From assembly GCA_025454375.1 (NCBI GenBank), contig JALOOO010000058.1, forward strand, positions 1 through 32,448: a stretch of 32,448 nt of DNA. Direction: 5' to 3'. The stretch comes from Leptolyngbya sp. Prado105 (GTDB lineage: Bacteria > Cyanobacteriota > Cyanobacteriia > Leptolyngbyales > Leptolyngbyaceae). Below the pieces are notes generated by a model that was given only the letters and a program-made list of their open reading frames with translations, did not search any database and was not told the origin of the DNA. Each line of letters begins with the position of its first letter. Within the stretch, counting starts at the first letter, position 1. Both the position numbers and the translations under genes were made by a program. Positions 18,374 through 25,883 of this stretch are shown here, piece by piece.

Positions 18374-19114
18374 ATGTCCAAAGTCCTCAAACTCCTATTT
18401 ATTCGTCACGCCCAATCGATCGGCAATATCGAAAAACGAATGCAAGGTCACGGCGATTACGAACTTTCTCCCCTCGGTCGCCAACAGTCCGAAAAACTCG
18501 CCAAAACGCTCAGAACCGAATCCTGGCGACCCTCATATGTTTATACCAGTCCTCTGAAGCGAGCCGTACAGACGACCGAAATCCTGCTCTCTTATTTTCA
18601 GGCGACGCATTTACCGACGACAGTCAGCGATCTGATCGATCCAGATACCGACACCCTGATCGAAGACGAACCGACTCCTCGGCAAATTCCAGTTGAATAT
18701 GCAGCAGAATTAAAGGAATTTCAGAACGGAATCTTTCAGGGATTGACCTGGATCGAAGCGCAAACTCGCTACCCGGACTTGTGTCGAAAACTCGAAACTT
18801 CAGCCGATTGGATCCCGATCCCTGAAGCAGAAACGCTACAAGATGCCCGCGCTCGCGCTCAGCAATTTATCGATCGAATCATGCAGCGACATCACGATGG
18901 AGATCAACTTTGGATTATTAGCCACAGTTGGATTTTGCAACACTTAATCGCTCAATTACTAGGAAGTGATAGATCCTGGCGATTAAGAGCGCACAACACG
19001 GCTCTGTTTGAGTTTTGGGTCGATCGATCGCGTTGGGAACTTCAAAATCAGAATCGCTTCAATACAGACTTGTGGCAAATTCGCAGGTTTAACGATTCAA
19101 GACATTTGCATTAG
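18374..19114 (+). CDS. Histidine phosphatase family protein (phosphoglycerate mutase-like)
   Basis: A 246-residue member of the branch-1 histidine phosphatase superfamily. The phosphate-accepting motif LLFIRHAQSIGN is at the N-terminus with His at about residue 11, followed by LSPLGRQQSEKLAKTL and YTSPLKRAVQTTEILL, which carries the second conserved Arg. The acid region is LKEFQNGIFQGLTWIEA and the second His lies in WIISHSWILQHL, where Ser replaces the more usual Gly after His. Such proteins may be phosphoglycerate mutases, sugar phosphatases or nucleotide phosphatases; this sequence does not decide. I chose the ATG at 18374 (MSKVLKLLFIRHAQ) over the TTG two codons earlier. Confidence 0.88.
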   Translation: MSKVLKLLFIRHAQSIGNIEKRMQGHGDYELSPLGRQQSEKLAKTLRTESWRPSYVYTSPLKRAVQTTEILLSYFQATHLPTTVSDLIDPDTDTLIEDEPTPRQIPVEYAAELKEFQNGIFQGLTWIEAQTRYPDLCRKLETSADWIPIPEAETLQDARARAQQFIDRIMQRHHDGDQLWIISHSWILQHLIAQLLGSDRSWRLRAHNTALFEFWVDRSRWELQNQNRFNTDLWQIRRFNDSRHLH

Positions 19115-19134
19115 AAACTTTGCCGCAAATCCCC

Positions 19135-19175
19135 GCAAAAAAACGCATTTTTGGGCAAAAAAACGACTTTTTTGC
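19135..19175 (+). repeat. Near-identical A/T-tract repeats, possible terminator
   Basis: GCAAAAAAACG followed by two bases and TTTTT occurs at 19135-19152 and again at 19155-19172, differing only in the two middle bases. The second copy can fold as GCAAAAAA with TTTTTTGC around a five-base loop. It lies just after the phosphatase gene. The stem is mostly A-T, so termination would be weak. Confidence 0.45.
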
Positions 19176-19268
19176 AGTTACACTTGCCCTAATTCCCAAA
19201 ACAAGCGATATATTAACTAGTGCCTTTCCCTTAGTCAGGGTTATTCGTTAACTTACTAATAAATCCCT

Positions 19269-20105
19269 ATGATTGTGAGTCCGGTCAACGATATCTACAG
19301 GCAAGCTCATCAAGGGAGCGTTGCAGCGATCATTCAAGTTCTAAATGACAAGCTTTCAGATACGGGAGTGAGAACTCGCGCTATTTTTGCAAACGGCGTA
19401 CTGCAACTGCTCTGTGAAGCGGCAACGCCCGACCAACTCGATCAAGCCATGCTAAGCGATCGCATCCGCAAAATTCTAGAATCGATTTCACCGCGCAATG
19501 TACGCCGGGTAAATATCAATTCTCGGATTGTCCGGGAGCAGCAGTTACTTTGGTTTGAAGAAATTAATCGAGATCCAGATGGGCAATTGCTCTGGGCACA
19601 AGAGATTTCGTTACGACGACCAAATCCCATTAAGGGCATGTTCCAAGATTTACGTGAGACGTTTAGTGAGCGAGATGACCTGCCACGGACGCTCTCTCCC
19701 CAAGCCGTGCGTGAAAAGCGACAATTTAATCGCGGCATTTTAGGTGGAGTTGTTTTGACGGCAGGATTAATGCTGGCTGGGTTGGGCGTTTATGCGATGA
19801 CAGGTGGCAAGATTCTTCCGGGGCAAAATCTGCAAACCGCAAATTCTTCTCAACCCGGTTGGAAGAGCAATATTAAGCAAGATGGCGATTCGTTTGCGAC
19901 CGCGGTACGAGTGGCAGAACGCGCAGCCAAAGCCAGTAAAGATGCGAAAACTCCGGCTCAGTGGCAAGAGGTTGCCGACATGTGGGGAACGGCTTCTCGG
20001 CTGATGTCAGAAGTTCCGAGTAATCACGTTCGGGCTGATGTAGCAAAAAATCGCACCGAGGCTTACCGCAAAAACCGAGAAGTCGCGCTTAAGAATCTGA
20101 AATAG
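19269..20105 (+). CDS. One-pass membrane protein of unknown function
   Basis: I do not recognise this 278-residue protein. The N-terminal part (about 1-125) is soluble and mixed: IYRQAHQGSVAAIIQVLNDK, RTRAIFANGVLQLLCEAA, then SPRNVRRVNINSRIVREQQ and LLWFEEINRDPDGQLLWAQE. This looks like a compact alpha/beta domain. A basic linker leads to one membrane helix (about 157-177, GILGGVVLTAGLMLAGLGVYAM). The part after it (about 185-278) is helical and charged, with FATAVRVAERAAKASKDAKTPAQWQEVADMWGTA, resembling the short helical repeats of cyanobacterial periplasmic proteins. With no signal peptide, the N-terminal domain is probably cytosolic. The start at ATG 19269 is the first in the frame. It has no evident operon partner. 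Confidence 0.8.
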   Translation: MIVSPVNDIYRQAHQGSVAAIIQVLNDKLSDTGVRTRAIFANGVLQLLCEAATPDQLDQAMLSDRIRKILESISPRNVRRVNINSRIVREQQLLWFEEINRDPDGQLLWAQEISLRRPNPIKGMFQDLRETFSERDDLPRTLSPQAVREKRQFNRGILGGVVLTAGLMLAGLGVYAMTGGKILPGQNLQTANSSQPGWKSNIKQDGDSFATAVRVAERAAKASKDAKTPAQWQEVADMWGTASRLMSEVPSNHVRADVAKNRTEAYRKNREVALKNLK

Positions 20106-20125
20106 TTTGTACGAATCTGCTGACA

Positions 20126-20151
20126 TCTCGATCGAGATTTTTCGATCGAGA
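20126..20151 (+). terminator. Hairpin after the orphan membrane protein gene; repeated after gnd
   Basis: TCTCGATCG (20126-20134) pairs with CGATCGAGA (20143-20151) around eight bases. No T run follows, so it is a weak intrinsic terminator at best. Its 22-base core recurs with one change in the hairpin at 21853-21886 on the other side of gnd. Confidence 0.5.
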
Positions 20152-20295
20152 CGCTTTGTCTGAGCCATTTTTACTTCAGTTCAATCCTGCTTGAGTCAGA
20201 GTCTTAATGTAATCTTCCAGGCTACTCTGATGGGATCAAGCTACCTTGAAGGAGCGAATGCTTCTTGGCTGTTACAGAGTTAGCAGAGAATTTTT

Positions 20296-21813
20296 ATGGC
20301 ACAAAGTTTTGGTGTAATTGGTCTTGCCGTTATGGGCGAGAACCTCGCGCTCAATGTTGAGCGGAACGGATTTCCAGTTTCGGTTTATAATCGCAGCCGC
20401 GAAAAAACGGATACATTCATGGCGAATCGCGCAGGCGACAAGAATGTACAGGCAACTTATACGATCGAAGAGTTTGTCGCTTCATTAGAACGTCCGCGCA
20501 AAATTTTGATCATGGTGAAAGCGGGTGCGCCTGTGGATGCAATGATCGAGCAGTTAAAACCGCTATTGGATGAAGGAGATATCCTAATTGATGGCGGTAA
20601 TTCTTTATTTAGCGATACCGCGCGTCGTGCCCGCGAACTTGAAGCGGCGAAGTTCACCTTCATCGGTATGGGTGTGAGCGGGGGTGAAGAAGGCGCATTA
20701 AATGGCCCCAGCTTGATGCCGGGGGGAACGAAAACGGCTTATGAGTACCTAGAGCCGATTTTGACCAAGATTGCGGCTCAAGTTGATGACGGAGCCTGTG
20801 TGACTTACATTGGGCCAGGTGGCGCAGGTCACTATGTGAAAATGGTTCACAACGGCATTGAATACGGTGATATGCAGTTGATTGCAGAAGCCTATGATTT
20901 GCTAAAAAGTGTGGGCGGATTGACGCAAGACGAACTGCATGAAGTCTTCATGGAGTGGAATGAGACTCCTGAGTTGAATTCGTACTTGATTGAAATCACG
21001 GCAGATATTTTCAAGGTGTTTGATCCAGAGACTCAGAAGCCTCTAGTTGAGCTGATTCTGGATGCTGCGGGTCAGAAGGGAACCGGACGCTGGACGGTGA
21101 CGGATGCGCTGGAGTTGGGGGTGGCGATTCCAACGATTATTGCGGCGGTGAATGCGCGGATTATGTCGTCTTATAAGACGGAGCGGATGGAAGCAGCGCA
21201 GCAGTTGAGCTATGAGAGTCCAAAGTTTGAAGGCGATCGCAAAACCTTTATCAATGCGGTGCGGGATGCGCTCTACTGCTCAAAAATTTGTTCTTATGCG
21301 CAAGGGATGGCCCTGCTAAATGTTGCGTCGCAAAACTATGGTTATGCGCTGGACTTAGCAGAATCTGCGCGGATCTGGAAAGGCGGTTGTATTATTCGGG
21401 CGGGCTTCCTCGGGAAGATTCAACATGCGTTTACCGAGAATCCGACGTTGCCGAATTTGCTTTTAGCTCCTGAATTTAAGCAGACGATTCTCGATCGTCA
21501 ATCGGCTTGGCGCGAAGTGATTATGGCGGCAGCGCGTCATGGGATTGCGGTTCCGGCGTTTAGTGCGTCGCTGGATTATTTTGATAGCTATCGCCGCGAT
21601 CGTTTGCCACAAAATTTAACACAGGCGCAGCGCGATTATTTTGGGGCGCATACTTATCTGCGGACGGACAAAGAAGGCGTATTCCACACGGAATGGACGG
21701 CTTTGGCACAGGAGTCGGCTTCGAGTTTTTCGACTCCGCAGAAGTTGGTTGCGGATCAGCCGCGTCCGAGTGCAGATGATGTTGAGATAAAAGAAGTGCA
21801 GACTAATCGTTAG
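20296..21813 (+). CDS. gnd: 6-phosphogluconate dehydrogenase, decarboxylating (NADP+)
   Basis: Third enzyme of the oxidative pentose phosphate pathway: 6-phosphogluconate to ribulose 5-phosphate, CO2 and NADPH; central to dark metabolism in cyanobacteria. The 505-residue protein has the Rossmann motif [12 protein letters not shown], the NADP-phosphate-binding [25 protein letters not shown], the substrate region [20 protein letters not shown], and [20 protein letters not shown] with the catalytic Lys and Asn. The C-terminal domain ends with the family motif around [21 protein letters not shown] and the His-containing HTEWT. It then carries a Ser/Pro/Asp-rich tail of about 35 residues beyond the usual end. 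Hairpins that share a core bracket the gene. Confidence 0.96.
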   Translation: MAQSFGVIGLAVMGENLALNVERNGFPVSVYNRSREKTDTFMANRAGDKNVQATYTIEEFVASLERPRKILIMVKAGAPVDAMIEQLKPLLDEGDILIDGGNSLFSDTARRARELEAAKFTFIGMGVSGGEEGALNGPSLMPGGTKTAYEYLEPILTKIAAQVDDGACVTYIGPGGAGHYVKMVHNGIEYGDMQLIAEAYDLLKSVGGLTQDELHEVFMEWNETPELNSYLIEITADIFKVFDPETQKPLVELILDAAGQKGTGRWTVTDALELGVAIPTIIAAVNARIMSSYKTERMEAAQQLSYESPKFEGDRKTFINAVRDALYCSKICSYAQGMALLNVASQNYGYALDLAESARIWKGGCIIRAGFLGKIQHAFTENPTLPNLLLAPEFKQTILDRQSAWREVIMAAARHGIAVPAFSASLDYFDSYRRDRLPQNLTQAQRDYFGAHTYLRTDKEGVFHTEWTALAQESASSFSTPQKLVADQPRPSADDVEIKEVQTNR

Positions 21814-21936
21814 TCAGTTACACTGAATCAACTAGCTTGGGAACGTCTGAAAAAAAGGTCGATCGAGATTTCTCGATCGACCTTTTGAATAGTCAGAATT
21901 TGAAGAATTTGCGCGGATTCCCTAGCGTAACTGACT
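21812..21936. repeat. Ten-base inverted repeat enclosing the gnd terminator
   Basis: AGTCAGTTAC at 21812-21821 and its exact complement GTAACTGACT at 21927-21936 enclose 105 bases that contain the gnd hairpin. The left arm overlaps the gnd stop codon. I see no flanking direct duplication, so an insertion element is not shown. Confidence 0.4.
21853..21886. terminator. Strong bidirectional terminator between gnd and the small minus-strand gene
   Basis: Arms 21853-21868 and 21871-21886 are exact complements, with AAAAGG at the left and CCTTTT at the right, giving about 15 usable pairs around a tight loop. The run of A on the left provides T residues for the minus strand and the TTTT on the right serves gnd. 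Confidence 0.85.
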
Positions 21937-22029
21937 GCCGATTTGACCCGATGGAAACTGGCGATCGCAAAACTCCGAATTCCCCACGAACCCAGAGCGC
22001 GATCGAGCAGATTGCCTAAGCTTGAAGCG

Positions 22030-22284
22030 TTAATCCTCGCCCAAACTGGAAAATTCATCCGTTTTTAGCAGAAGTTCGCCATATTCTGGAACCCAAGCCA
22101 GCCATTGATTTTCTGACACCTGGCAGAGCAACCAGCCTTGATCGAAACTGTAAGCAGTCGGAGGATTGAGCAACTGCACCCACATGGACGGCATGAAGCG
22201 TGGAGCGCAGGGAATCGATCGTAGCGTCTCCCAGGGAGCAGAAGTCGGATTGTCGATCGTATAAATTTCTGAATCGGGCGACAT
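22030..22284 (-). CDS. Small protein of unknown function
   Basis: An 84-residue protein I do not recognise, supported as a gene by a well-placed ribosome binding site (AGGA, seven bases before the ATG), by placement in a clean gap between terminators, and by a sensible composition: rich in Trp, Pro and acidic residues, with MWVQLLNPPTAYSFDQGWLL and NQWLAWVPEYGELLL. There is no signal peptide or membrane helix. The pattern of alternating aromatic and polar residues suggests a small beta fold. It ends ahead of the bidirectional terminator shared with gnd. Confidence 0.7.
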   Translation of the reverse strand: MSPDSEIYTIDNPTSAPWETLRSIPCAPRFMPSMWVQLLNPPTAYSFDQGWLLCQVSENQWLAWVPEYGELLLKTDEFSSLGED

Positions 22285-22291
22285 GACAAAA

Positions 22292-22295
22292 TCCT
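22292..22295 (-). promoter_or_regulatory. Ribosome binding site of the small 84-residue gene
   Basis: AGGA on the minus strand with seven bases to the ATG at 22284. It supports both the reality and the start of this gene. Confidence 0.6.
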
Positions 22296-22374
22296 CACGA
22301 AGCGAAGAGGTGAAAACTGTAGCTTATAATACAGTTTTTGTGTGGCAAAATCGCATCTGTATTACAAATTTACG

Positions 22375-22412
22375 CAAAAAAGCCAGAGGGTAGATTTGAC
22401 CTCTGGCTTTCA
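22375..22412 (-). terminator. Rho-independent terminator after the TPR gene
   Basis: Arms 22379-22389 and 22400-22410 pair over 11 bases (AAAGCCAGAGG with CCTCTGGCTTT). On the minus strand the hairpin runs into TTTTTT at 22381-22376. It lies 25 bases after the TPR gene's stop. Confidence 0.88.
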
Positions 22413-22434
22413 AAATTTGATCTACAAACGATCG

Positions 22435-23247
22435 CTAAGATTTCAGACTGAGAAACTTCTCCAACGCACTCGACATTGTGGGAGGCCAGCGACGAATCGT
22501 TTTTACCCATTCGATGTCTTTGTATCGCTTGTCGAGTCCAACCGCCGAAACCCACTGACTTTCAGCCTCACCTTTTTTTCCTTCGACCCAAAGAGCAGCC
22601 GTCAGAGCCGCCCGCATATCAGCAAACTTAGGATACTTGCGAACGAGATTTCTCATCGTCCGAATCGCATCTTCGGTTTGTCCGAGTTGGTACTGCGCTA
22701 AAGCATAGTTTGCTCGCGCAAACGCATAGTCTGGAGCCGCATCAGCCGCGAGCTTAAAGTCTTTCAAAGCAATGTCCCATTGTCCTAATGCAGCTTCCGC
22801 ACTGCCGCGATTGTTGTATGCAGCCGGATCGTTTGGATCGAGTTCGAGCGCTTTGTTAAAGTCCACGATCGCGCTTTCAAACTTGCCCAATCCTTCCAGC
22901 GCTGCACCACGGTTGAGATAAGGGTCGGGTGCTTTCGGATCAATCGAGATCGCTTGATTAAAATCTTCGATCGCGCTCTCTAGTTTGTTCTGACTCACTT
23001 TTGAATTGCCGCGATTGCTCCAGAGTGCAGGGTTATCGGGCACGAGATCCAGCAATTCTGACCAATACTTCTCAGCCGCCGCAAAATTGCCCTGATTTGT
23101 CGAGTCAAAAGCTTGCTGTCTCAGCGTGGAAAGTTGCTCAAACAGAGTTGCGGCAGTGACAGGTTCTTCTTCTGCTAACACAGGTTGCAGCGTGATGAAG
23201 AAAGCGATCGAAATCATCAACAGAGATTTGAGCAAACGGCGAATCAT
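22435..23247 (-). CDS. Exported tetratricopeptide repeat protein
   Basis: A 270-residue protein with a Sec signal peptide (residues 1-25, MIRRLLKSLLMISIAFFITL, cleavage probably after VLA), so it acts in the periplasm or thylakoid lumen. The mature part holds about four or five TPR units: EKYWSELLDLVPDNPALWSN, SAIEDFNQAISIDPKAPDPY, SAIVDFNKALELDPNDPAAY, ALKDFKLAADAAPDYAFAR, DAIRTMRNLVRKYPKFADM. TPRs make protein contacts; the partner is unknown. It begins nine bases after ruvB, whose stop codon overlaps the AGGAG ribosome binding site six bases before this ATG, so it is very likely translated from the ruvB transcript. A clear terminator ends the unit. Confidence 0.9.
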   Translation of the reverse strand: MIRRLLKSLLMISIAFFITLQPVLAEEEPVTAATLFEQLSTLRQQAFDSTNQGNFAAAEKYWSELLDLVPDNPALWSNRGNSKVSQNKLESAIEDFNQAISIDPKAPDPYLNRGAALEGLGKFESAIVDFNKALELDPNDPAAYNNRGSAEAALGQWDIALKDFKLAADAAPDYAFARANYALAQYQLGQTEDAIRTMRNLVRKYPKFADMRAALTAALWVEGKKGEAESQWVSAVGLDKRYKDIEWVKTIRRWPPTMSSALEKFLSLKS

Positions 23248-23256
23248 GAAATTCTC

Positions 23257-24384
23257 CTACGATAAAAGCGTCATTTGACTATCAGGTGGGCTATAGCCCA
23301 AATGTTGCCAAGCCGCAGCAGTCGCAATTCGACCACGCGGTGTACGGCTAAGATACCCGATCTGCATCAAATAGGGTTCGTAAACTTCTTCGATCGTTTG
23401 AGCATCTTCGCCAGTGGAGGCAGCTAGCGTTTCGAGTCCAACAGGCCCGCCGTTGTGGCGCTCAATCATAAAGCTGAGCAGACGGCGATCCGTCCAATCT
23501 AATCCGCAAGGATCGACGTTGAAGAGTTCTAAGGCTTCAGCCGCTGTGTCGCGATCAATGTCTCGAATGAACTTCACTTCGGCAAAATCGCGCACTCGTT
23601 TGAGTAAGCGATTGGCGATACGAGGCGTTCCACGGGCGCGGCGAGCGATTTCTTCTGCTCCTGCCTGGGTGATATTCATTTTTAGCAGGGCAGCAGTGCG
23701 GAGGACGATTTTAGTTAGCTCGTCGATTTCGTAAAATCTCAGGCGTTGGATCAGTCCAAAGCGATCGCGCAAAGGAGAGGTCAATGCTCCGACTCGCGTG
23801 GTTGCCCCGACTAAGGTAAAAGGCGGCAGACTCATAGATTGCATTTTTGCACTCTTGCCTTTACCGAGTGGGATATCGACGCGAAAGTCTTCCATTGCCG
23901 GGTAGAGCAGTTCTTCAGAGACTTTGGCAAGGCGGTGAATTTCATCAATAAAAAGCACATCCCCCGGCTGGAGGCTAATCAGTAAGCCCATAATGTCACG
24001 CGGACGCTCTAAAGCCGGAGCGCTAGCGATTTTACATTTTACGCCCATCTCTTGCGCCAAAATCAGTGACATTGTAGTTTTGCCGAGTCCGGGAGGTCCG
24101 TAGAGTAACAAGTGATCCAATGGCTCTTTACGAGACTTCGCAGCCCGGATAGCAATATCTAAAACATCTTTGAGATCTTTCTGCCCGATATATTCAGTGA
24201 GGCACTGGGGACGGATTTTTTCTTCTTGCTTGCTGCGTTCTTCAGGCTCCGGCTCGGCTTGGAGAATAGCCGTCTTCTCAGGCTTTGCAGGAGAAACGGC
24301 TTGCGTCATGACGGGCAAAGTGTCAGAAGGCGCAGCAGCTTTATCTCGATCGTTGGGCTGTTTTTTGGAGGAAATGATCGCCAT
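23257..24384 (-). CDS. ruvB: Holliday junction branch migration helicase RuvB
   Basis: AAA+ motor that drives branch migration with RuvA during recombination repair. The 375-residue protein has an N-terminal extension of about 50 residues rich in Lys, Pro and Glu, then [18 protein letters not shown], Walker [14 protein letters not shown] (95-107), Walker [11 protein letters not shown] (143-152), sensor 1 [20 protein letters not shown], and the winged-helix DNA-binding domain with [20 protein letters not shown] and [19 protein letters not shown]. The core is intact and the extension is the only non-standard part. It is followed by the TPR gene. The start at 24384 is only 40 bases from the divergent gene's likely ATG, so the two promoters must overlap or lie inside the neighbouring coding regions. 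Confidence 0.96.
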   Translation of the reverse strand: MAIISSKKQPNDRDKAAAPSDTLPVMTQAVSPAKPEKTAILQAEPEPEERSKQEEKIRPQCLTEYIGQKDLKDVLDIAIRAAKSRKEPLDHLLLYGPPGLGKTTMSLILAQEMGVKCKIASAPALERPRDIMGLLISLQPGDVLFIDEIHRLAKVSEELLYPAMEDFRVDIPLGKGKSAKMQSMSLPPFTLVGATTRVGALTSPLRDRFGLIQRLRFYEIDELTKIVLRTAALLKMNITQAGAEEIARRARGTPRIANRLLKRVRDFAEVKFIRDIDRDTAAEALELFNVDPCGLDWTDRRLLSFMIERHNGGPVGLETLAASTGEDAQTIEEVYEPYLMQIGYLSRTPRGRIATAAAWQHLGYSPPDSQMTLLS

Positions 24385-24424
24385 AATTTAGTTGAGAACC
24401 ATCAACTTTAGAGAGATCGTGGAT

Positions 24425-24964
24425 ATGGAGATTCCATCTCGCTTTGCAATTCCTGAGTCGCTCTCGTTTGAAGCCGCGATCGAGTTGACTCAATCCCTGC
24501 TTTCGGAGGTCGAACAGGGTCACATCTTGGAACCTGAACTTGAAAGAATCATAACTGCGTTAGTACAAACTGAGAATGGCGCACGCGGTTTTTTTGTCAC
24601 ATATTTGAGCGATGAGCGCGAATGGATGGACAAAATCACCGCTCATGTTGTGTCAGGGTTGCTCCCGGCGCAAGACAAGGTGGCAGATTTACTGACGAAG
24701 AATTTAGCCATGTCTACCGCAATGATAATCACGCATACACGCAACCAAAAGTTAGAACTAGTCGAGGGTTCAGCGATCGTGCAGCGGCGCACGAATGCGT
24801 TGATTCGCCACATGAGGTCGAGAGATGTTGATCGCCGCCTGATGGAATTAAAAACCTCGATCGCGCAAAAAGGCGAATACAGCAGTTTCTTAGATCGATG
24901 GAAATATGACGCTGATCAGCGTCATGCAATTTCAAGAGCAGTCACAGATGCGCTCTTGAACTGA
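24425..24964 (+). CDS. Protein of unknown function beside ruvB
   Basis: I do not recognise this 179-residue protein. Starts at TTG 24392 and GTG 24419 are possible, but the ATG at 24425 (MEIPSRFAIPESLSFEAAI) is preferred because the upstream part nearly abuts the ruvB start. The protein looks all-helical: AIELTQSLLSEVEQGHILEP, ELERIITALVQTENGARGFF, then FVTYLSDEREWMDKITAHVV, and a C-terminal region with RRTNALIRHMRSRDVDRRLM and SSFLDRWKYDADQRHAIS. No membrane segment or signal is visible. It diverges from ruvB and lies 57 bases upstream of the exporter permease, with which it could share a transcript. Composition is like that of the neighbours. Confidence 0.75.
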   Translation: MEIPSRFAIPESLSFEAAIELTQSLLSEVEQGHILEPELERIITALVQTENGARGFFVTYLSDEREWMDKITAHVVSGLLPAQDKVADLLTKNLAMSTAMIITHTRNQKLELVEGSAIVQRRTNALIRHMRSRDVDRRLMELKTSIAQKGEYSSFLDRWKYDADQRHAISRAVTDALLN

Positions 24965-25003
24965 TATCCTGACGAAGACGCAAATGCGTTGAAGGGGGAT
25001 CAT

Positions 25004-25009
25004 AAGGAG
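25004..25009 (+). promoter_or_regulatory. Ribosome binding site for the exporter permease
   Basis: AAGGAG is six bases before an in-frame TTG (25016) and twelve before the ATG (25022). It rules out the further upstream starts and leaves these two; the TTG would add only two residues. Confidence 0.6.
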
Positions 25010-25021
25010 CGACCTTTGAGA

Positions 25022-25873
25022 ATGAGAGTGAATATCGTGACACAAAAATTGCATCGAACCGTGCATCGATTGCCGATTCCTCAGTCTTTTTGGATTAAGC
25101 TCGATCTACTCAAAACCCTGGTGCAACGCGACCTTGAAGCGAAATATAAGGGGTCGATTCTAGGAAATTTTTGGGCGATCTTAAATCAGCTAGCACAGTT
25201 GTTAGTATATACATACTTGTTTTCAATCGTGCTGAAGATCAAGCTAAATTTCCGAGGGTTGCCCGCGAATGATTTTACTTTTGGGCTATGGATGTTTGCG
25301 GGCTTGATTCCCTGGACCGCTTTTATCGCAGGCTTCACGGGGGCTGCAACTTCTGTAATCAGTCAGCCGAACTTGATTAAGAAAGTAGTGTTTCCGCTCG
25401 GGTTGCTGCCGCTTGTCCCCATTTGTACCGCGTTAGTTGAGAGTTCGCTGGGGATTATGCTGCTGATTACGTTTGTTGCAGTTAGCAGCAAAATGATTCA
25501 CACTTCGGTGCTGCTGTTTCCGGTAGTTTGGATTCCGCAATTGTTGTTAACCGCAGGGTTAGGATATCTTGTTGCCGGATTGACCGTGTTTTTGAGAGAT
25601 ATTCCACAAACGATCGCGGTGATTTTGAATCTATGGTTTTACTTGACTCCGATCGTGTATCCTGCGTCTTTGATTCCTGAAGGCTGGCGGTTTTTGGTGT
25701 TTTGGTTGAATCCGATGACGACGATCGTTGAAGTGTATCGCGATTTAGTTTTAGTCGGGCGGATGCACCATTGGCACGAATTAGGCGTATTGTGGGGCAT
25801 TTCGCTTCTGACTTTTGCGATCGGGATATTTGTTTATCGGCGATTGCGTCCAGCATTTGCCGATGTTGTGTAG
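25022..25873 (+). CDS. Polysaccharide ABC exporter permease (ABC-2 / Wzm type)
   Basis: Membrane half of an ABC-2 exporter for surface polysaccharide or a lipid-linked glycan. The 283-residue protein has a short basic N-terminus, an interface helix (LLKTLVQRDLEAKYKGS, just before the first membrane segment, as in Wzm/TagG) and six hydrophobic segments: WAILNQLAQLLVYTYLFSIV, LWMFAGLIPWTAFIAGF, LLPLVPICTALVESSLGIML, VVWIPQLLLTAGLGYLVAGL, VILNLWFYLTPIVYP, and VLWGISLLTFAIGIFVY. The fifth carries the family motif YLTPIVYP. It is followed, with ten bases between stop and start, by the ATPase gene, the standard Wzm-Wzt order. Confidence 0.92.
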   Translation: MRVNIVTQKLHRTVHRLPIPQSFWIKLDLLKTLVQRDLEAKYKGSILGNFWAILNQLAQLLVYTYLFSIVLKIKLNFRGLPANDFTFGLWMFAGLIPWTAFIAGFTGAATSVISQPNLIKKVVFPLGLLPLVPICTALVESSLGIMLLITFVAVSSKMIHTSVLLFPVVWIPQLLLTAGLGYLVAGLTVFLRDIPQTIAVILNLWFYLTPIVYPASLIPEGWRFLVFWLNPMTTIVEVYRDLVLVGRMHHWHELGVLWGISLLTFAIGIFVYRRLRPAFADVV

Positions 25874-25883
25874 GATGAGGGCT

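Noticed and set aside
21828-22058. Minus- and plus-strand short frames across the gnd terminator
   Set aside because: Both read through the strong hairpin at 21853-21886 and one encodes the hairpin symmetrically; no ribosome binding site.
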